DNA of 64,000 nt. Origin: Streptomyces griseus (GTDB taxonomy: Bacteria > Actinomycetota > Actinomycetes > Streptomycetales > Streptomycetaceae). The stretch is from NCBI RefSeq assembly GCF_001715295.1, contig NZ_MDKB01000006.1, forward strand, positions 62,001-126,000, written 5' to 3'. Positions 43,729 through 52,117 of this stretch are shown one piece after another. Made by a program: the position numbers and the translations under genes. The notes beneath the pieces are model-generated. The model was not told the origin of the DNA. It saw only the letters and a list, made by a program, of their open reading frames with translations, and ran no database searches. Numbering within the stretch: position 1 is the first letter of the stretch; each line of letters begins with the position of its first letter.

Positions 43729-44513
43729 GACGTCCGCCCGCGTGCGTCGAAGTCCTTCATACGGTCCAGGACCTGGTCGGCCGTGGGGTTGTGCATCTCG
43801 TCGACGATGGAGCCGTCCGCGAGGTACAGCACCCGGTCCGCGTAGGAGGCGGCGACCGGGTCGTGGGTGACCATGACGATGGTCTGGCCCAGTTCGTCGA
43901 CGGACTTGCGCAGGAAGGACAGCACTTCGGCGCCGGCCCGCGAGTCGAGGTTTCCGGTGGGCTCGTCACCGAAGATGATGTCGGGCCGGGCGGCGAGTGC
44001 CCTGGCCACCGCGACGCGCTGCTGTTGGCCGCCGGAGAGCTGGGTGGGCCGGTGCTTCAGCCGCTCGGCGAGTCCGACGGTCTCCACGACCTGACGCAGC
44101 CAGCCCGCGTCGGGCTTACGGCCCGCGATGTCCATGGGCAGGGTGATGTTCTCCAGCGCGTTGAGCGTCGGGAGCAGGTTGAACGCCTGGAAGATGAAGC
44201 CGATCCGGTCCCGGCGCAGCTGCGTGAGCTTCTTGTCCTTGAGCTTCGTGATCTCGGTGTCGGCGAGGTGGATCTCCCCCGAGGTGACGGTGTCCAGCCC
44301 GGCCAGGCAGTGCATCAGCGTCGACTTGCCGGAGCCGGACGGGCCCATGATCGCCGTGAACTGCCCGCGGGCGATGTCCACGTCGACATGGTCGAGCGCG
44401 ACGACCCGGGTCTCCCCGGTGCCGTACGCCTTGACGACCTGGCGCGCTCGCGCGGCGACGGCCGTACGCTCTCCAGTGCCCCCGTGCCTGGGAATGGTTA
44501 CAGCCGTTGTCAC
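43725..44513 (-). CDS. ABC transporter ATPase (MacB/LolD type), copy 2
   Basis: A 262-residue ATPase with Walker A GPSGSGKST, FQAFNLLPT, signature LSGGQQQR, Walker B IIFGDEPTG and VTHDPVAAS. It is strongly similar throughout to the ATPase at 12260-13027 and shares the odd C-terminal end (ADQVLDRMKDFDARGRTS against ADGVLDRMKAFDAKGRTS), implying that the pairs arose by duplication. GTG at 44513 follows AGGAG with 8 bases spacing. It overlaps the permease gene by 4 bases. Confidence 0.92.
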   Translation of the reverse strand: MTTAVTIPRHGGTGERTAVAARARQVVKAYGTGETRVVALDHVDVDIARGQFTAIMGPSGSGKSTLMHCLAGLDTVTSGEIHLADTEITKLKDKKLTQLRRDRIGFIFQAFNLLPTLNALENITLPMDIAGRKPDAGWLRQVVETVGLAERLKHRPTQLSGGQQQRVAVARALAARPDIIFGDEPTGNLDSRAGAEVLSFLRKSVDELGQTIVMVTHDPVAASYADRVLYLADGSIVDEMHNPTADQVLDRMKDFDARGRTS

Positions 44514-45479
44514 GGTAAATCTCCTATGTCGGTGGATGCGCGGACGTCCCTGTGTACGTTCCGAGTCTCGTGTGCGGGAGGGGTCCGGCGCGCTGGTGCG
44601 CAGCGCAGTCTTCGGGTGGGGTTTTCCCCACCACGGCTGCTGCGGTCCGCCCGCGTCCGGTCTGTGATCGCGGTGTAAGTACACGGTAAGGAGCGACCGC
44701 GGCATCCCACGTCCTCCGGCGGGAGGAACGGCCCCTGGGCGGAACTACGGAGCTGCCCCTAGGGGAACGGGCCCTGGGGATGAGACCTGGGTAGGGGTCC
44801 CACCCCCTGCGCCCCCGCCTTCTCCTGCCGGGCGCCGCACACGCCGAGAGCCCGGCCCCCGGAAGACACACGCACAGGGAAGGCAGACCTGTGGACGGCG
44901 CGGGTGCGGGACCGGACGGCGTGAGCGCAGGACCGGACGGCGCGGGCCCACCGGGCACCCCCGCGCCTACGGGTGCCACCGGCACAGCGGGCGGCGCGGC
45001 GGGCGCTGCGTTCGCGTCGGGCACGGCGGGGGCACCGTGGGCACTGCGTTCGCGGCGGGCGCTGCGGGCGCAGGTACGGGTCCCACCGCCAGGGCGGGTG
45101 GCGGCTCCGGTACGGGCGCGAGCGGGGCGGGTGCGGGTGCCACCGGCACAGCGGGCGGCACCACGGACACGGCCGGCGCAGGTAGGGGTACCACCGCCAT
45201 GGCGGTGGCGGCTCCGGTACGGGTGTCACCGGCTCAGGTGCGCTGCCCCGGCGCAGCAAGGGGGGCGCGACCGGCGCGGGCACGACCGGCGCGGGCGGGT
45301 GGCGCGGGCGGCTGGCGCCGTGCCGTTGCGCGCGTCCGGGCGAACACGGGGGCTCCCCCGCGTCCCAGGGGAAGCGGGCTCCCCGCCCAGGACCGGCTGC
45401 GCGCCTCCGGCGCCGGGATGATCCCGCCGGGCGCCGCCCCGCCGGCCACGTCTGTCACCCCAGGGCGCAGGCGGGGCGG
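44514..45479. other. Non-coding interval with degenerate repeats
   Basis: About 960 bases between the ABC operon and the XRE gene. Its right part carries imperfect Gly/Ala/Thr-coding repeats (see the pseudogene at 44891). The left part is unremarkable and would hold the ABC promoter. Confidence 0.5.
44891..45330 (+). pseudogene. Frameshifted Gly/Ala/Thr-rich repeat gene or decayed minisatellite
   Basis: Plus-strand translations rich in GATGTAGG-type repeats run in one frame to about 45030 (GTPAPTGATGTAGGAAGAA), resume in a second frame (GTAFAAGAAGAGTGPTARAGGGSGTG, ATGTAGGTTDTAGAG) and in a third after 45200 (GGGSGTGVTGSGALP, GGATGAGTTGAGG). Two diverged ~80-bp DNA copies begin near 45066 and 45171. 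This pattern fits a repeat-containing low-complexity gene broken by indels, or pure satellite drift. No ribosome site or folded domain is visible. Confidence 0.4.
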
Positions 45480-46154
45480 CTACTCCGGCAGGTAGGCCCA
45501 GAAGTGGTCGACGATCTCCTCGAGGTAGCGCCGCCCGTCCTCACCGGAGGCGGTGCTGCCACCGGCCCGGCTGAGCGTGGCGGCCATGAGGGCCTGGTAC
45601 TCGTGGTACATGGCGTCCAGCGGCTCGTGCAGTTCCTTGCGGTCGACGGAGATGAGCTTGGCGATGGCGCGGACGTGCGCCTGCCACCGGGTGGAGACGG
45701 CTTCGGTGAGCAGACGGGCGAGTTCGCCCTCCAGCCCGGTGATGGCGATGAAGTCGCGCGGGGGGAGGCTGAGCAGCGTGCCGAGTTTCGCGGACTGCCG
45801 CTTGTCCCCGGCCCACCAGCCCGTCTCCTCCATACGGACGTAGACGTCGAGAGGCAGGCCCGTACCGCGTGCGACGTCCTCGGGGGCGATCCCCCGGGCG
45901 ATGCGGTGTTCGCGCAACGTGCGGGGCCTCCCCATGAGTTCGCGGGGATGACACCACAACGCACCTGCCAGTGCGGCGAGTTCGACGGCGTCGGGCATGG
46001 CTGTGCCGCGTTCCCAGGCAGCCACGTGCTCGGGCGTGACGTGAGCCGTCCCGAAGGAGGACCGCATGCCGTAGGCGACGTGGCCGTGAGCCATCCCGAG
46101 CTTTTCGCGCAGGGCCTGGGCAGCGCGCGCGTTGAAGGGAAGTGGAGGGTGCAC
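45480..46154 (-). CDS. XRE-type helix-turn-helix regulator
   Basis: A 224-residue DNA-binding protein with two helix-turn-helix-like units: residues about 10-75 (VAYGMRSSFGTAHVTPEHVAAWERGTAMPD, of which TPEHVAAWERG is the recognition part) and residues about 78-115 (TLREHRIARGIAPEDVARGTGLPLDVYVRME). A C-terminal helical domain follows with no recognised motif. It is divergent from the purine permease gene, so local control of that gene is possible but unproven. ATG at 46154. Confidence 0.8.
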   Translation of the reverse strand: MHPPLPFNARAAQALREKLGMAHGHVAYGMRSSFGTAHVTPEHVAAWERGTAMPDAVELAALAGALWCHPRELMGRPRTLREHRIARGIAPEDVARGTGLPLDVYVRMEETGWWAGDKRQSAKLGTLLSLPPRDFIAITGLEGELARLLTEAVSTRWQAHVRAIAKLISVDRKELHEPLDAMYHEYQALMAATLSRAGGSTASGEDGRRYLEEIVDHFWAYLPE

Positions 46155-46296
46155 GCACAGAACGTAAGGGGAGCGTCACCGGGAAATCCATGGCCCCTGT
46201 CCTCTGCATCACGGTTTGGCGCAATAGATCACCGGCGATTCCAGAGGATTCGACAAACGCCCCGGGAGCCATTAACTCAGGCTCCTGCAAAGGCAC

Positions 46297-46324
46297 TTGC
46301 TGCTCGCACACTCGCACGTATGAT
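46297..46324 (+). promoter_or_regulatory. Candidate promoter of the purine permease gene
   Basis: TTGCTG and TATGAT are separated by 16 bases, about 105 bases before the ATG at 46430, in the intergenic region shared with the XRE gene. Confidence 0.4.
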
Positions 46325-46429
46325 CCGCTCGCAAGGCGCCGCATGTGTGTTCGCACAACTGCCCTCCCCTGTTTCGGGCAGCGGCGTCCTTCCCCGTCCC
46401 CATTCGTTGCAGGTCCAGGAGACACCGTG

Positions 46430-47893
46430 ATGCATCCCAGCGAGACCCAGACGGCCGACACGGCCGAGACGGCCGAGACACCACCGACCAGATCCGGCGG
46501 TGGCCTCGACCGGTTCTTCCACATCACCGAGCGCGGATCGAACTACGCCCGTGAGGTACGCGGTGGTTTCGCCACCTTCTTCACCATGGCGTACATCCTC
46601 GTACTCAACCCGATCATTCTCGGTGGCGCGAAGGACAAGTTCGGCGAGCAGCTGGACACCGTCCAACTGGTGACCGCGACGGCCCTCGTGGCCGCGGTGA
46701 TGACCCTGATCATGGGTGTGGGCGGAAACCTGCCGCTCGCCCTGGCCGCGGGTCTGGGCCTCAACGCCGTCGTCGCCTATCAGGTCGCCCCCCTGATGGC
46801 CTGGGACGACGCCATGGGTCTCATCGTGCTCGAGGGCCTGCTGATCTGTGTCCTGGTGATGACCGGGCTGCGCGAGGCGATCATGTACGCCATCCCGCAG
46901 GCCCTCAAGCAGGCGATCAGCGTCGGGATCGGCCTGTTCATCGCCTTCATCGGTTTCGTGGACGCCGGGTTCGTCACCCGCATCCCGGACGCCGCGGGCT
47001 CCACGGTCCCCGTACAGCTCGGCACCGGCACCCTCACCGGCTGGCCGATGCTCGTCTTCTGCCTGGGCGTGATCCTCACGGTCGTCCTGCTGGCGCGCAA
47101 GGTCAAGGGCGCCATCCTCATCAGCATCGTGGTGATGACCGTCCTCGCCATCGTCCTCGACTCGCTCGCCGACATCACGTCCTGGGGTCTGACCGCCCCC
47201 GCGCTGCCCGACAACCCCGTCGCCGCACCCGACTTCGGACTCCTCGGCCAGTTCGACCTGCTCGGCTCGTTCGGGCAGATCAGCGTCCTGACCGTCGTCC
47301 TGCTCATCTTCACGCTCATCCTGTCGGACTTCTTCGACACGATGGGCACCGTCGTCGGCGTCACTGCCGAAGCCGGACTGCTCGACGAGCGGGGACAGGT
47401 GCCGGGCCTCGGTCGGGTCCTCCTCATCGACGGTGCCGCCGCGGTCGCCGGAGGCGCCGCCTCCGCCTCGTCCGCCACCACCTACATCGAGTCGGCCGCA
47501 GGCGTCGGAGAAGGCGCCCGCACCGGTTTCGCCAACCTGATCACGGGCGGCCTGTTCGCCCTCGCCCTCTTCTTCACGCCCATCCTGACCATTGTGCCCA
47601 TGCAGGCCGCGTCGCCCGCCCTCGTCGCCGTCGGGTTCCTGATGATGACGCAGGTCAAGCACATCGACTGGGACCGCTACGAGTTCGCGGTGCCTGCCTT
47701 CCTCACCATCGTCGTGATGCCGTTCACCTACTCGATCACCAACGGCATCGGCGCCGGCTTCATCGCCTACGTCATCATCAAGGCGTGCCTGGGCAAGGCC
47801 CGCGAGGTGCACTGGCTGCTCTGGGGTACCGCGGCGCTCTTCCTCGTGTACTTCGCCATCGACCCGCTGGAACAACTCCTCGGCACCAAGTAA
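46430..47893 (+). CDS. NCS2-family purine permease (guanine/hypoxanthine type)
   Basis: A 487-residue membrane transporter of the AzgA/PbuG subgroup of NCS2 proton symporters: FFTMAYILVLNPIILGG, GLGLNAVVAYQV, a QALKQAISVGIGLFIAFIG helix, SDFFDTMGTVVGV, and the family motif SASSATTYIESAAGVGEGARTG (split as SSATTYIESAAGVGEG). About 12 helices are expected. ATG at 46430 with AGGAG 8 bases upstream; a GTG three bases earlier is an alternative. It imports purine bases for salvage and is convergent with the YeeE operon. Confidence 0.92.
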   Translation: MHPSETQTADTAETAETPPTRSGGGLDRFFHITERGSNYAREVRGGFATFFTMAYILVLNPIILGGAKDKFGEQLDTVQLVTATALVAAVMTLIMGVGGNLPLALAAGLGLNAVVAYQVAPLMAWDDAMGLIVLEGLLICVLVMTGLREAIMYAIPQALKQAISVGIGLFIAFIGFVDAGFVTRIPDAAGSTVPVQLGTGTLTGWPMLVFCLGVILTVVLLARKVKGAILISIVVMTVLAIVLDSLADITSWGLTAPALPDNPVAAPDFGLLGQFDLLGSFGQISVLTVVLLIFTLILSDFFDTMGTVVGVTAEAGLLDERGQVPGLGRVLLIDGAAAVAGGAASASSATTYIESAAGVGEGARTGFANLITGGLFALALFFTPILTIVPMQAASPALVAVGFLMMTQVKHIDWDRYEFAVPAFLTIVVMPFTYSITNGIGAGFIAYVIIKACLGKAREVHWLLWGTAALFLVYFAIDPLEQLLGTK

Positions 47894-48249
47894 CACCCTC
47901 ACCCGCCGTCGCCCGGCCCGATCCCGTCACGTACGGGACGGGGCCGGCCGACGGCGGACGCGCGTCCTCCCGGACGGCCCGCGGCAGGGCCCCGGAGGCG
48001 CAACCCGCGCCGGGCCTTCCGCGCCGTGGGCGGGACGCCCCCGCACGGAACACGGAAAAGGCCATCCGTGGTCGTGCTCGGTGAGCGCGACCACGGATCG
48101 CCTTGCACCGCCGAAGCGGACGGGATGTTCGTCGAGGGACACCGTGAGCGCCGGTCGCGGAGACCATGCCCCGGGAAACCGGCCGGCCACCGTCCGCGCC
48201 CGGCCGGAGGGCCTCGACGGAGCACCCGGGGCCGGCGGGGCGTGCCGGC
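47894..48249. other. Non-coding interval between convergent genes
   Basis: About 350 bases with no supported gene. It contains a strong bidirectional terminator at 48058-48104. Confidence 0.5.
48058..48104. terminator. Bidirectional hairpin terminator
   Basis: Seventeen-base arms AAGGCCATCCGTGGTCG and CGACCACGGATCGCCTT (one mismatch) with a 13-base loop lie between the purine permease and YeeE genes. Confidence 0.75.
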
Positions 48250-48666
48250 TCACATGCCGCAGGAGCCGCTGTCCAGAGGGAAGTACCGGGAGCCGGCCCA
48301 GCGGCACAGCCGCATACCGAGGGCGATGCCCAGGATGGTGACCACGGCGGGCAGGTACCCGCTGGCGACCTGGATGATCGGGATCGCCGGGCACCCGCCG
48401 GAGATCGCCCAGCCCGTACCGAACAACACCGCGCCCGGGATCACGCCGGCGTGGATGCGCCCAGGGGTACGGCGGACCCGCAGCAGAGCGAACACACACA
48501 CGATGATCACGACCGCGCCCGCGAAGGCGAGAAACATGCGCAGGTCCTGGAAGGTGAACATGCGGTTCAGCTCGGCGTAGTCGCCGAAGCCGATGTTGGT
48601 GACGGTGAAGCCGAGGGCCAGTCCCGTGAGGATGTTGGCCAAAAGGATTGCGCCCCGGGTACGCAT
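48250..48666 (-). CDS. YeeE/YedE half-transporter, C-terminal partner
   Basis: A 138-residue membrane protein with four hydrophobic helices (ILLANILTGLALGFTVTNIGFG, MFLAFAGAVVIIVCVFALL, GTGWAISGGCPAIPIIQVASG). The conserved Cys in SGGCPAIP and the end SGSCGM fit the YeeE/YedE (TsuA-type) sulfur-compound import family, which is often split in two. Its ATG shares a base with the stop of the other half (TGATG), so the two are coupled. It likely imports thiosulfate or a related persulfide donor. Confidence 0.82.
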   Translation of the reverse strand: MRTRGAILLANILTGLALGFTVTNIGFGDYAELNRMFTFQDLRMFLAFAGAVVIIVCVFALLRVRRTPGRIHAGVIPGAVLFGTGWAISGGCPAIPIIQVASGYLPAVVTILGIALGMRLCRWAGSRYFPLDSGSCGM

Positions 48667-49322
48667 CAGATCACCTTCCACAGCAGGAACGACACCGCGA
48701 CGGCGGTACCGAAGAACACGGCGGTCGCGACGATGCTGACCGGCTGGAGCCGGCCGCAGCCGCTGAGCCCGTGGCCCGAACTGCAGCCACCGGCCAGTCG
48801 GGTACCGAAGCCGACCAGTATCCCTCCCAGGAACAGCAGGGCGATCATGGTCGGCTGATCGGCGGTGACCAGGTCCCGGAAGCCCGGTCCCATGTCGTAG
48901 CGGAGCTGGAACCGCCCGGAGACGAGCGCGGCGACCAGTCCGCCGAGGAATATCGACACCAGCAGGGCGGCCTGCGTGACCAGCGGGGCCGGACGCCGGC
49001 CGGTGACCGGGAGGTCCCCGTCCGCCACCGGCTCGACGCGCGGGGACGGCGGCTGCGCCGCACCGTACGGCGCCTGCGGCGGGGGGAACGCGCCGGGGGC
49101 CGGCCCGAAGTGCTCGGCGGTGGCGGCGGCGAGCGCCTCGGCGAGCGCACGATCGTCGCCGAACTCCTCGTCCATCTGCTCGAGTCGGCGTTCTCTGCGC
49201 CAGTGCAGCACCCGGTCCCAGGCCGACGAGACCCCGAAGGACCGGTCGGTGATGAGGGTGTAGACGATGGTGACCAGAGCGAGCCCGACGGCGCCCGCCC
49301 ACCAGGGCCAGTAGGAACTCAT
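48666..49322 (-). CDS. YeeE/YedE half-transporter, N-terminal partner
   Basis: A 218-residue protein: an N-terminal helix (WWAGAVGLALVTIVYTLIT), a cytoplasmic acidic/Pro-rich segment (residues 30-110), and three helices with the conserved Cys motif GGCSSGHGLSGCGR near residue 185, the YeeE/YedE signature where Cys relays the sulfur ligand. ATG at 49322 overlaps the upstream Cys-rich gene's stop (ATGA). Together with the next gene it forms a complete transporter for thiosulfate-like compounds. Confidence 0.84.
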   Translation of the reverse strand: MSSYWPWWAGAVGLALVTIVYTLITDRSFGVSSAWDRVLHWRRERRLEQMDEEFGDDRALAEALAAATAEHFGPAPGAFPPPQAPYGAAQPPSPRVEPVADGDLPVTGRRPAPLVTQAALLVSIFLGGLVAALVSGRFQLRYDMGPGFRDLVTADQPTMIALLFLGGILVGFGTRLAGGCSSGHGLSGCGRLQPVSIVATAVFFGTAVAVSFLLWKVI

Positions 49323-49858
49323 GCGGGACCTCTCATCCAGTTCGCGAGCCGGGCCCACCAGCCGAGCTTCGTCGTCTGCTGCGTGCGTCGGGCCGACCGG
49401 CCGGTGGGCGGCGGTGAAGCGTGCGTGGGTGCCGGCTGATGCGGCTGGTGCTGCCAGGCGGGACTCGGCGAGGGTGGTACGTCGTGCCAGGCCGCGGCCC
49501 GCGGTGCCGCGGTCCAGGCTTCCGCCGGCTCAGGCGGTCTGGCCTCCGCCGGCCGGTCCCAGGAGGCGGGCTCCGGCGACCACGGTTCGGACCGCGGCGC
49601 CTGCCGCTGTGCCTGACGGGGCGTCCGACTCGGGTCGGCCCCGACGGACCGGTCCCCGACGCCGTCGCTTTCCAGATGCCGCGCGCGGGCTCCGTTGGGC
49701 AGCAGACTGATGGGCACCCGCTCCCCGGTGAGTGACATCTTGTAGCGCGCACAGTCCTGCCACTGACTCGAGCTGTCGCAGTAGTAGTCCCGCCAGCCTT
49801 GTAAACTCGCCTTGAGTAGGGGGAAAAGGGGACATGTTGCGGCATGCGAGCAACCCAC
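49319..49858 (-). CDS. Cys-rich small protein heading the YeeE operon, TTA codon
   Basis: A 179-residue protein. The N-terminal ~60 residues form a compact conserved-looking unit with four cysteines (Cys3, Cys9, Cys27, Cys36 from this start: GCSHAATCPLF, DYYCDSSSQWQDCARYK), followed by VPISLLPNG. This pattern suggests a metal or Fe-S site. The rest is Pro/Ala/Arg-rich and ends with a Trp-rich amphipathic helix (LGWWARLANWMRG). GTG at 49858 is chosen because GGAAGGGAG precedes it; ATG at 49891 lacks a site. Codon 49804-49802 is TTA, so bldA may control it. It is coupled by a 4-base overlap to the YeeE half-genes. Confidence 0.65.
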   Translation of the reverse strand: MGCSHAATCPLFPLLKASLQGWRDYYCDSSSQWQDCARYKMSLTGERVPISLLPNGARARHLESDGVGDRSVGADPSRTPRQAQRQAPRSEPWSPEPASWDRPAEARPPEPAEAWTAAPRAAAWHDVPPSPSPAWQHQPHQPAPTHASPPPTGRSARRTQQTTKLGWWARLANWMRGPA

Positions 49859-50387
49859 GTTACTCCCTTCCGATCGGCGTGCTCTGCCCATGGGGGTAAG
49901 CGGTTGCCGTCCTTTGGTTCCGGCCTGGGCCGCCTTGCGATCGCACGCACCGGACGCCCCCCGGACCTGCCCTTCGGGCAGACGACGCCAGTTTCGAAAC
50001 AGGGCCTGGCCGCGCCTCGTTGACGATCCGAGCGTCGAGGGAAATGCGGGCGCGGCGTCACATTGCGACTTTCCGCCACACGGTCAGGCGTGATGCAATC
50101 ATTTTTCCGACGCCCGAAGCAACTCAGGAAATCGCTCAATCCCCCGCAAGACGCACGGTGTCGCTAAAACCGGCCCCGTCAGTTTCCGGCCAGATATGCC
50201 ATGCCGGGTCGGGCCCACTGTCTCCCATGTCCGGATAATCACGACCGGCGGAGAGGCCGCCCCGGTCACGATCCGTCGATGCGATCCGTAGAGCAACGCG
50301 ATTCCAGCACGTGTGAAGAGGGTGCGAATGTTGAAATGAGTTGTGGCGATGACATGAATGTTGCAGACGTGAAATGAAGATGCCTAA

Positions 50388-50547
50388 GGGCTGTCCCGCA
50401 TTTCCCGGTGGATCAGCGTGCGGCGTCGGATGCGGGGCATCGCAAGGCGGAGGAACGTCCGCATACTGGATGTATGGGGACGTTCCGACAACGCGGCGAG
50501 GTGCCATAGCTGACGCCGCGCGCCCGCCGGGAAGTGCGGGACAGCCC
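50388..50547. mobile_element. MITE-like hairpin element, 160 bp
   Basis: Outer 21-base arms GGGCTGTCCCGCATTTCCCGG and complement (one mismatch, 50388-50408 and 50527-50547) enclose further paired segments: GCGTGCGGCGTC with GACGCCGCGCGC, and GGAACGTCC with GGACGTTCC around CATAC/GTATG. No coding capacity. The ends (GGGCTGTCCCG) resemble IS5-group inverted repeats. No clear target duplication is visible. Confidence 0.6.
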
Positions 50548-51013
50548 CCAGGAGGGGAACGACGCGCCGACGCACCGTCTGCCCGACCTGCCGAAAGCTG
50601 ACGTACGACGGGTGCGGGCAGCACGGGGAGGACGAGTTCGCAGACGTGCCGTCGCCTCAGCACTGCACATGCGGGGACGGCGGAGCACGGAAAGGTGCGC
50701 ACCAGGCCCCCGAAGGTGACGGCCGACCTGCCAAGGGGCGGCCGATGGACCCGGCGCGTCGATCGGGCGAAGCACCCGGCATGAGATGACGAGTGGAAAG
50801 GGCGGGCGACTGCGCTCTTTGCGGGGACTTCGGATCACCTACGTCGGAAATCACGCCACGAATGGCGCCCGATGGCCGTTTTCCGTACAACGGCCTCCTG
50901 ACTGATCGCGCCTGAGGCGGCCCGCCGCATACGACCTTCACCGACGTGCCCGGCCTCGCCGGGAGCCGGGTCACCACCGGTCCCGATAAGGCCTCGTCGA
51001 GCACGGAGCACAG

Positions 51014-51140
51014 CCAGGAATGGGCGGTCGACATCGTGACCGGGAACGCCGGAGTCAGCGATTTCCCGTCGTGATCGAGCCACTGGGTGGTGGAGCGGCT
51101 CTTCGAACGCTGCGGTTTCCGGCAGGACTGCCCGGATCGG
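51014..51140 (+). pseudogene. Probable IS5-type transposase scrap
   Basis: Plus-strand translation reads EWAVDIVTGNAGVSDFPS, a stop, then HWVVERLFERCGF. This resembles the C-terminal WVVERTF motif and preceding strand of IS5-family DDE transposases. Frame interruption and the short length mark decay. The match is weak and depends on the WVVER motif. Confidence 0.4.
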
Positions 51141-51349
51141 CGGAGCGACCCGGTCGGGACGGGCATCGGCCATGTCCGACCGCTCGGGGCGCCGCCGGCG
51201 TTGTTCCCCCTCCGGGTTCACGCGGCACGGCCGGAGAACGGTATGCGCCGGATTCCTTGCCGTTCACCTCGGCAGCCGATGTGCGTCCCGAACGGTCCCC
51301 GGTACGGGCCGGAGACCGCTCCCGGCGACGGGCCGCGGAAGCCACGCGG

Positions 51350-51982
51350 TCAGCAGGGCGGTGGCACCACGTCACCGGCCGCGACCCAGCCGCCCGGGGC
51401 GCATACCGCGACGACCCCACCACCCTCTGCGCGTACCTGATCAGCGGTTTCACGCGTGCGTACGGGCGGACCCACCAGGCACTCGGCCCACACCGTCTTC
51501 CCCGCGGGCGGCCGGGGGTCGGCCCCCCAACGCGCGGCGAGCACTCCGACGAGGACCAGTCCCCGCCCCGACTCCTCGTCGTCGGCGGCCCCGGCGGGAG
51601 CGAGCGGCGGCAGTTCGGGGGAGGTGTCGGAGACCTCGACCCGGATGTGCCGGACGTCCACCTCGTGGATCACGCTGAGGAGAAAGTTCCGGCCATGGGC
51701 CCCGCCGTGACGAACCGCGTTGGCCGCGAGCTCGGCCACCACCAGAGCGACGGTGCAGGAGACGTCCTCCGCCGGCGGAAACCCCCATTCCTCAAGGTGC
51801 CTCACGGCTGTCCGCCGCGCGGACCGGGCACCGCGCGCGGTGGACGTGAACTGCATGGAGAAGAAACGCCGTCGCCCTTCCGGGAGTCCCGCCGCGACCT
51901 GCCCCTCCCTCCACGTGCCGTCGGACTCCCGGTCCGAGCCGTCGTCCGGCACGTTCCCCGTCTCGAGCATGGTGCGGTCCAT
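51350..51982 (-). CDS. HATPase-fold anti-sigma-like regulatory protein
   Basis: A 210-residue protein with a GHKL ATPase (RsbW-like) domain: TVALVVAELAANAVRHG (N-box with the Asn) and GRGLVLVGVLAARWG (G-box). N- and C-terminal extensions are disordered. Such proteins accompany XRE/DUF397 pairs in Streptomyces WhiJ-like loci and affect sporulation or antibiotic timing. It is divergent from the XRE gene, with a perfect palindrome between. ATG at 51982; an internal ATG at 51970 is possible. Confidence 0.85.
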   Translation of the reverse strand: MDRTMLETGNVPDDGSDRESDGTWREGQVAAGLPEGRRRFFSMQFTSTARGARSARRTAVRHLEEWGFPPAEDVSCTVALVVAELAANAVRHGGAHGRNFLLSVIHEVDVRHIRVEVSDTSPELPPLAPAGAADDEESGRGLVLVGVLAARWGADPRPPAGKTVWAECLVGPPVRTRETADQVRAEGGGVVAVCAPGGWVAAGDVVPPPC

Positions 51983-52014
51983 CCGTCCTGCCGTTCCTCA
52001 CTCATCCCGCAGAG

Positions 52015-52037
52015 TGCGGAATCCACTACGTTCCGCA
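52015..52037. promoter_or_regulatory. Palindrome in the divergent WhiJ-like promoter
   Basis: TGCGGAA and TTCCGCA, perfect 7-base arms with a 9-base spacer, lie between the ATPase and XRE genes. This is a plausible operator for the XRE protein. Confidence 0.5.
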
Positions 52038-52117
52038 ATCAAGAGTCGACGGTCGCGCCTACGCTTGGAAGGTGATGAAGCATTACCTTCCCGGTCGTAA
52101 GCAGAGAAAGCGACGCC

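Larger units (their letters stand above)
49859..51349. other. Gene-poor interval with mobile-element debris
   Basis: About 1.5 kb without a supported gene, including several in-frame stops in all likely frames and lower GC near 50.3 kb. It holds a MITE-like hairpin (50388-50547) and a probable IS5-type transposase scrap (51014-51140). Confidence 0.55.

Noticed and set aside
44759..45283. Pro/Arg-rich minus-strand frame in the repeat region
   Set aside because: It is the complement of the Gly/Ala/Thr repeats, with no start signal. The plus strand shows the better repeat logic.
50136..50702. 188-residue minus-strand frame over the hairpin element
   Set aside because: It runs across inverted repeats, has no domain and lacks a ribosome site.
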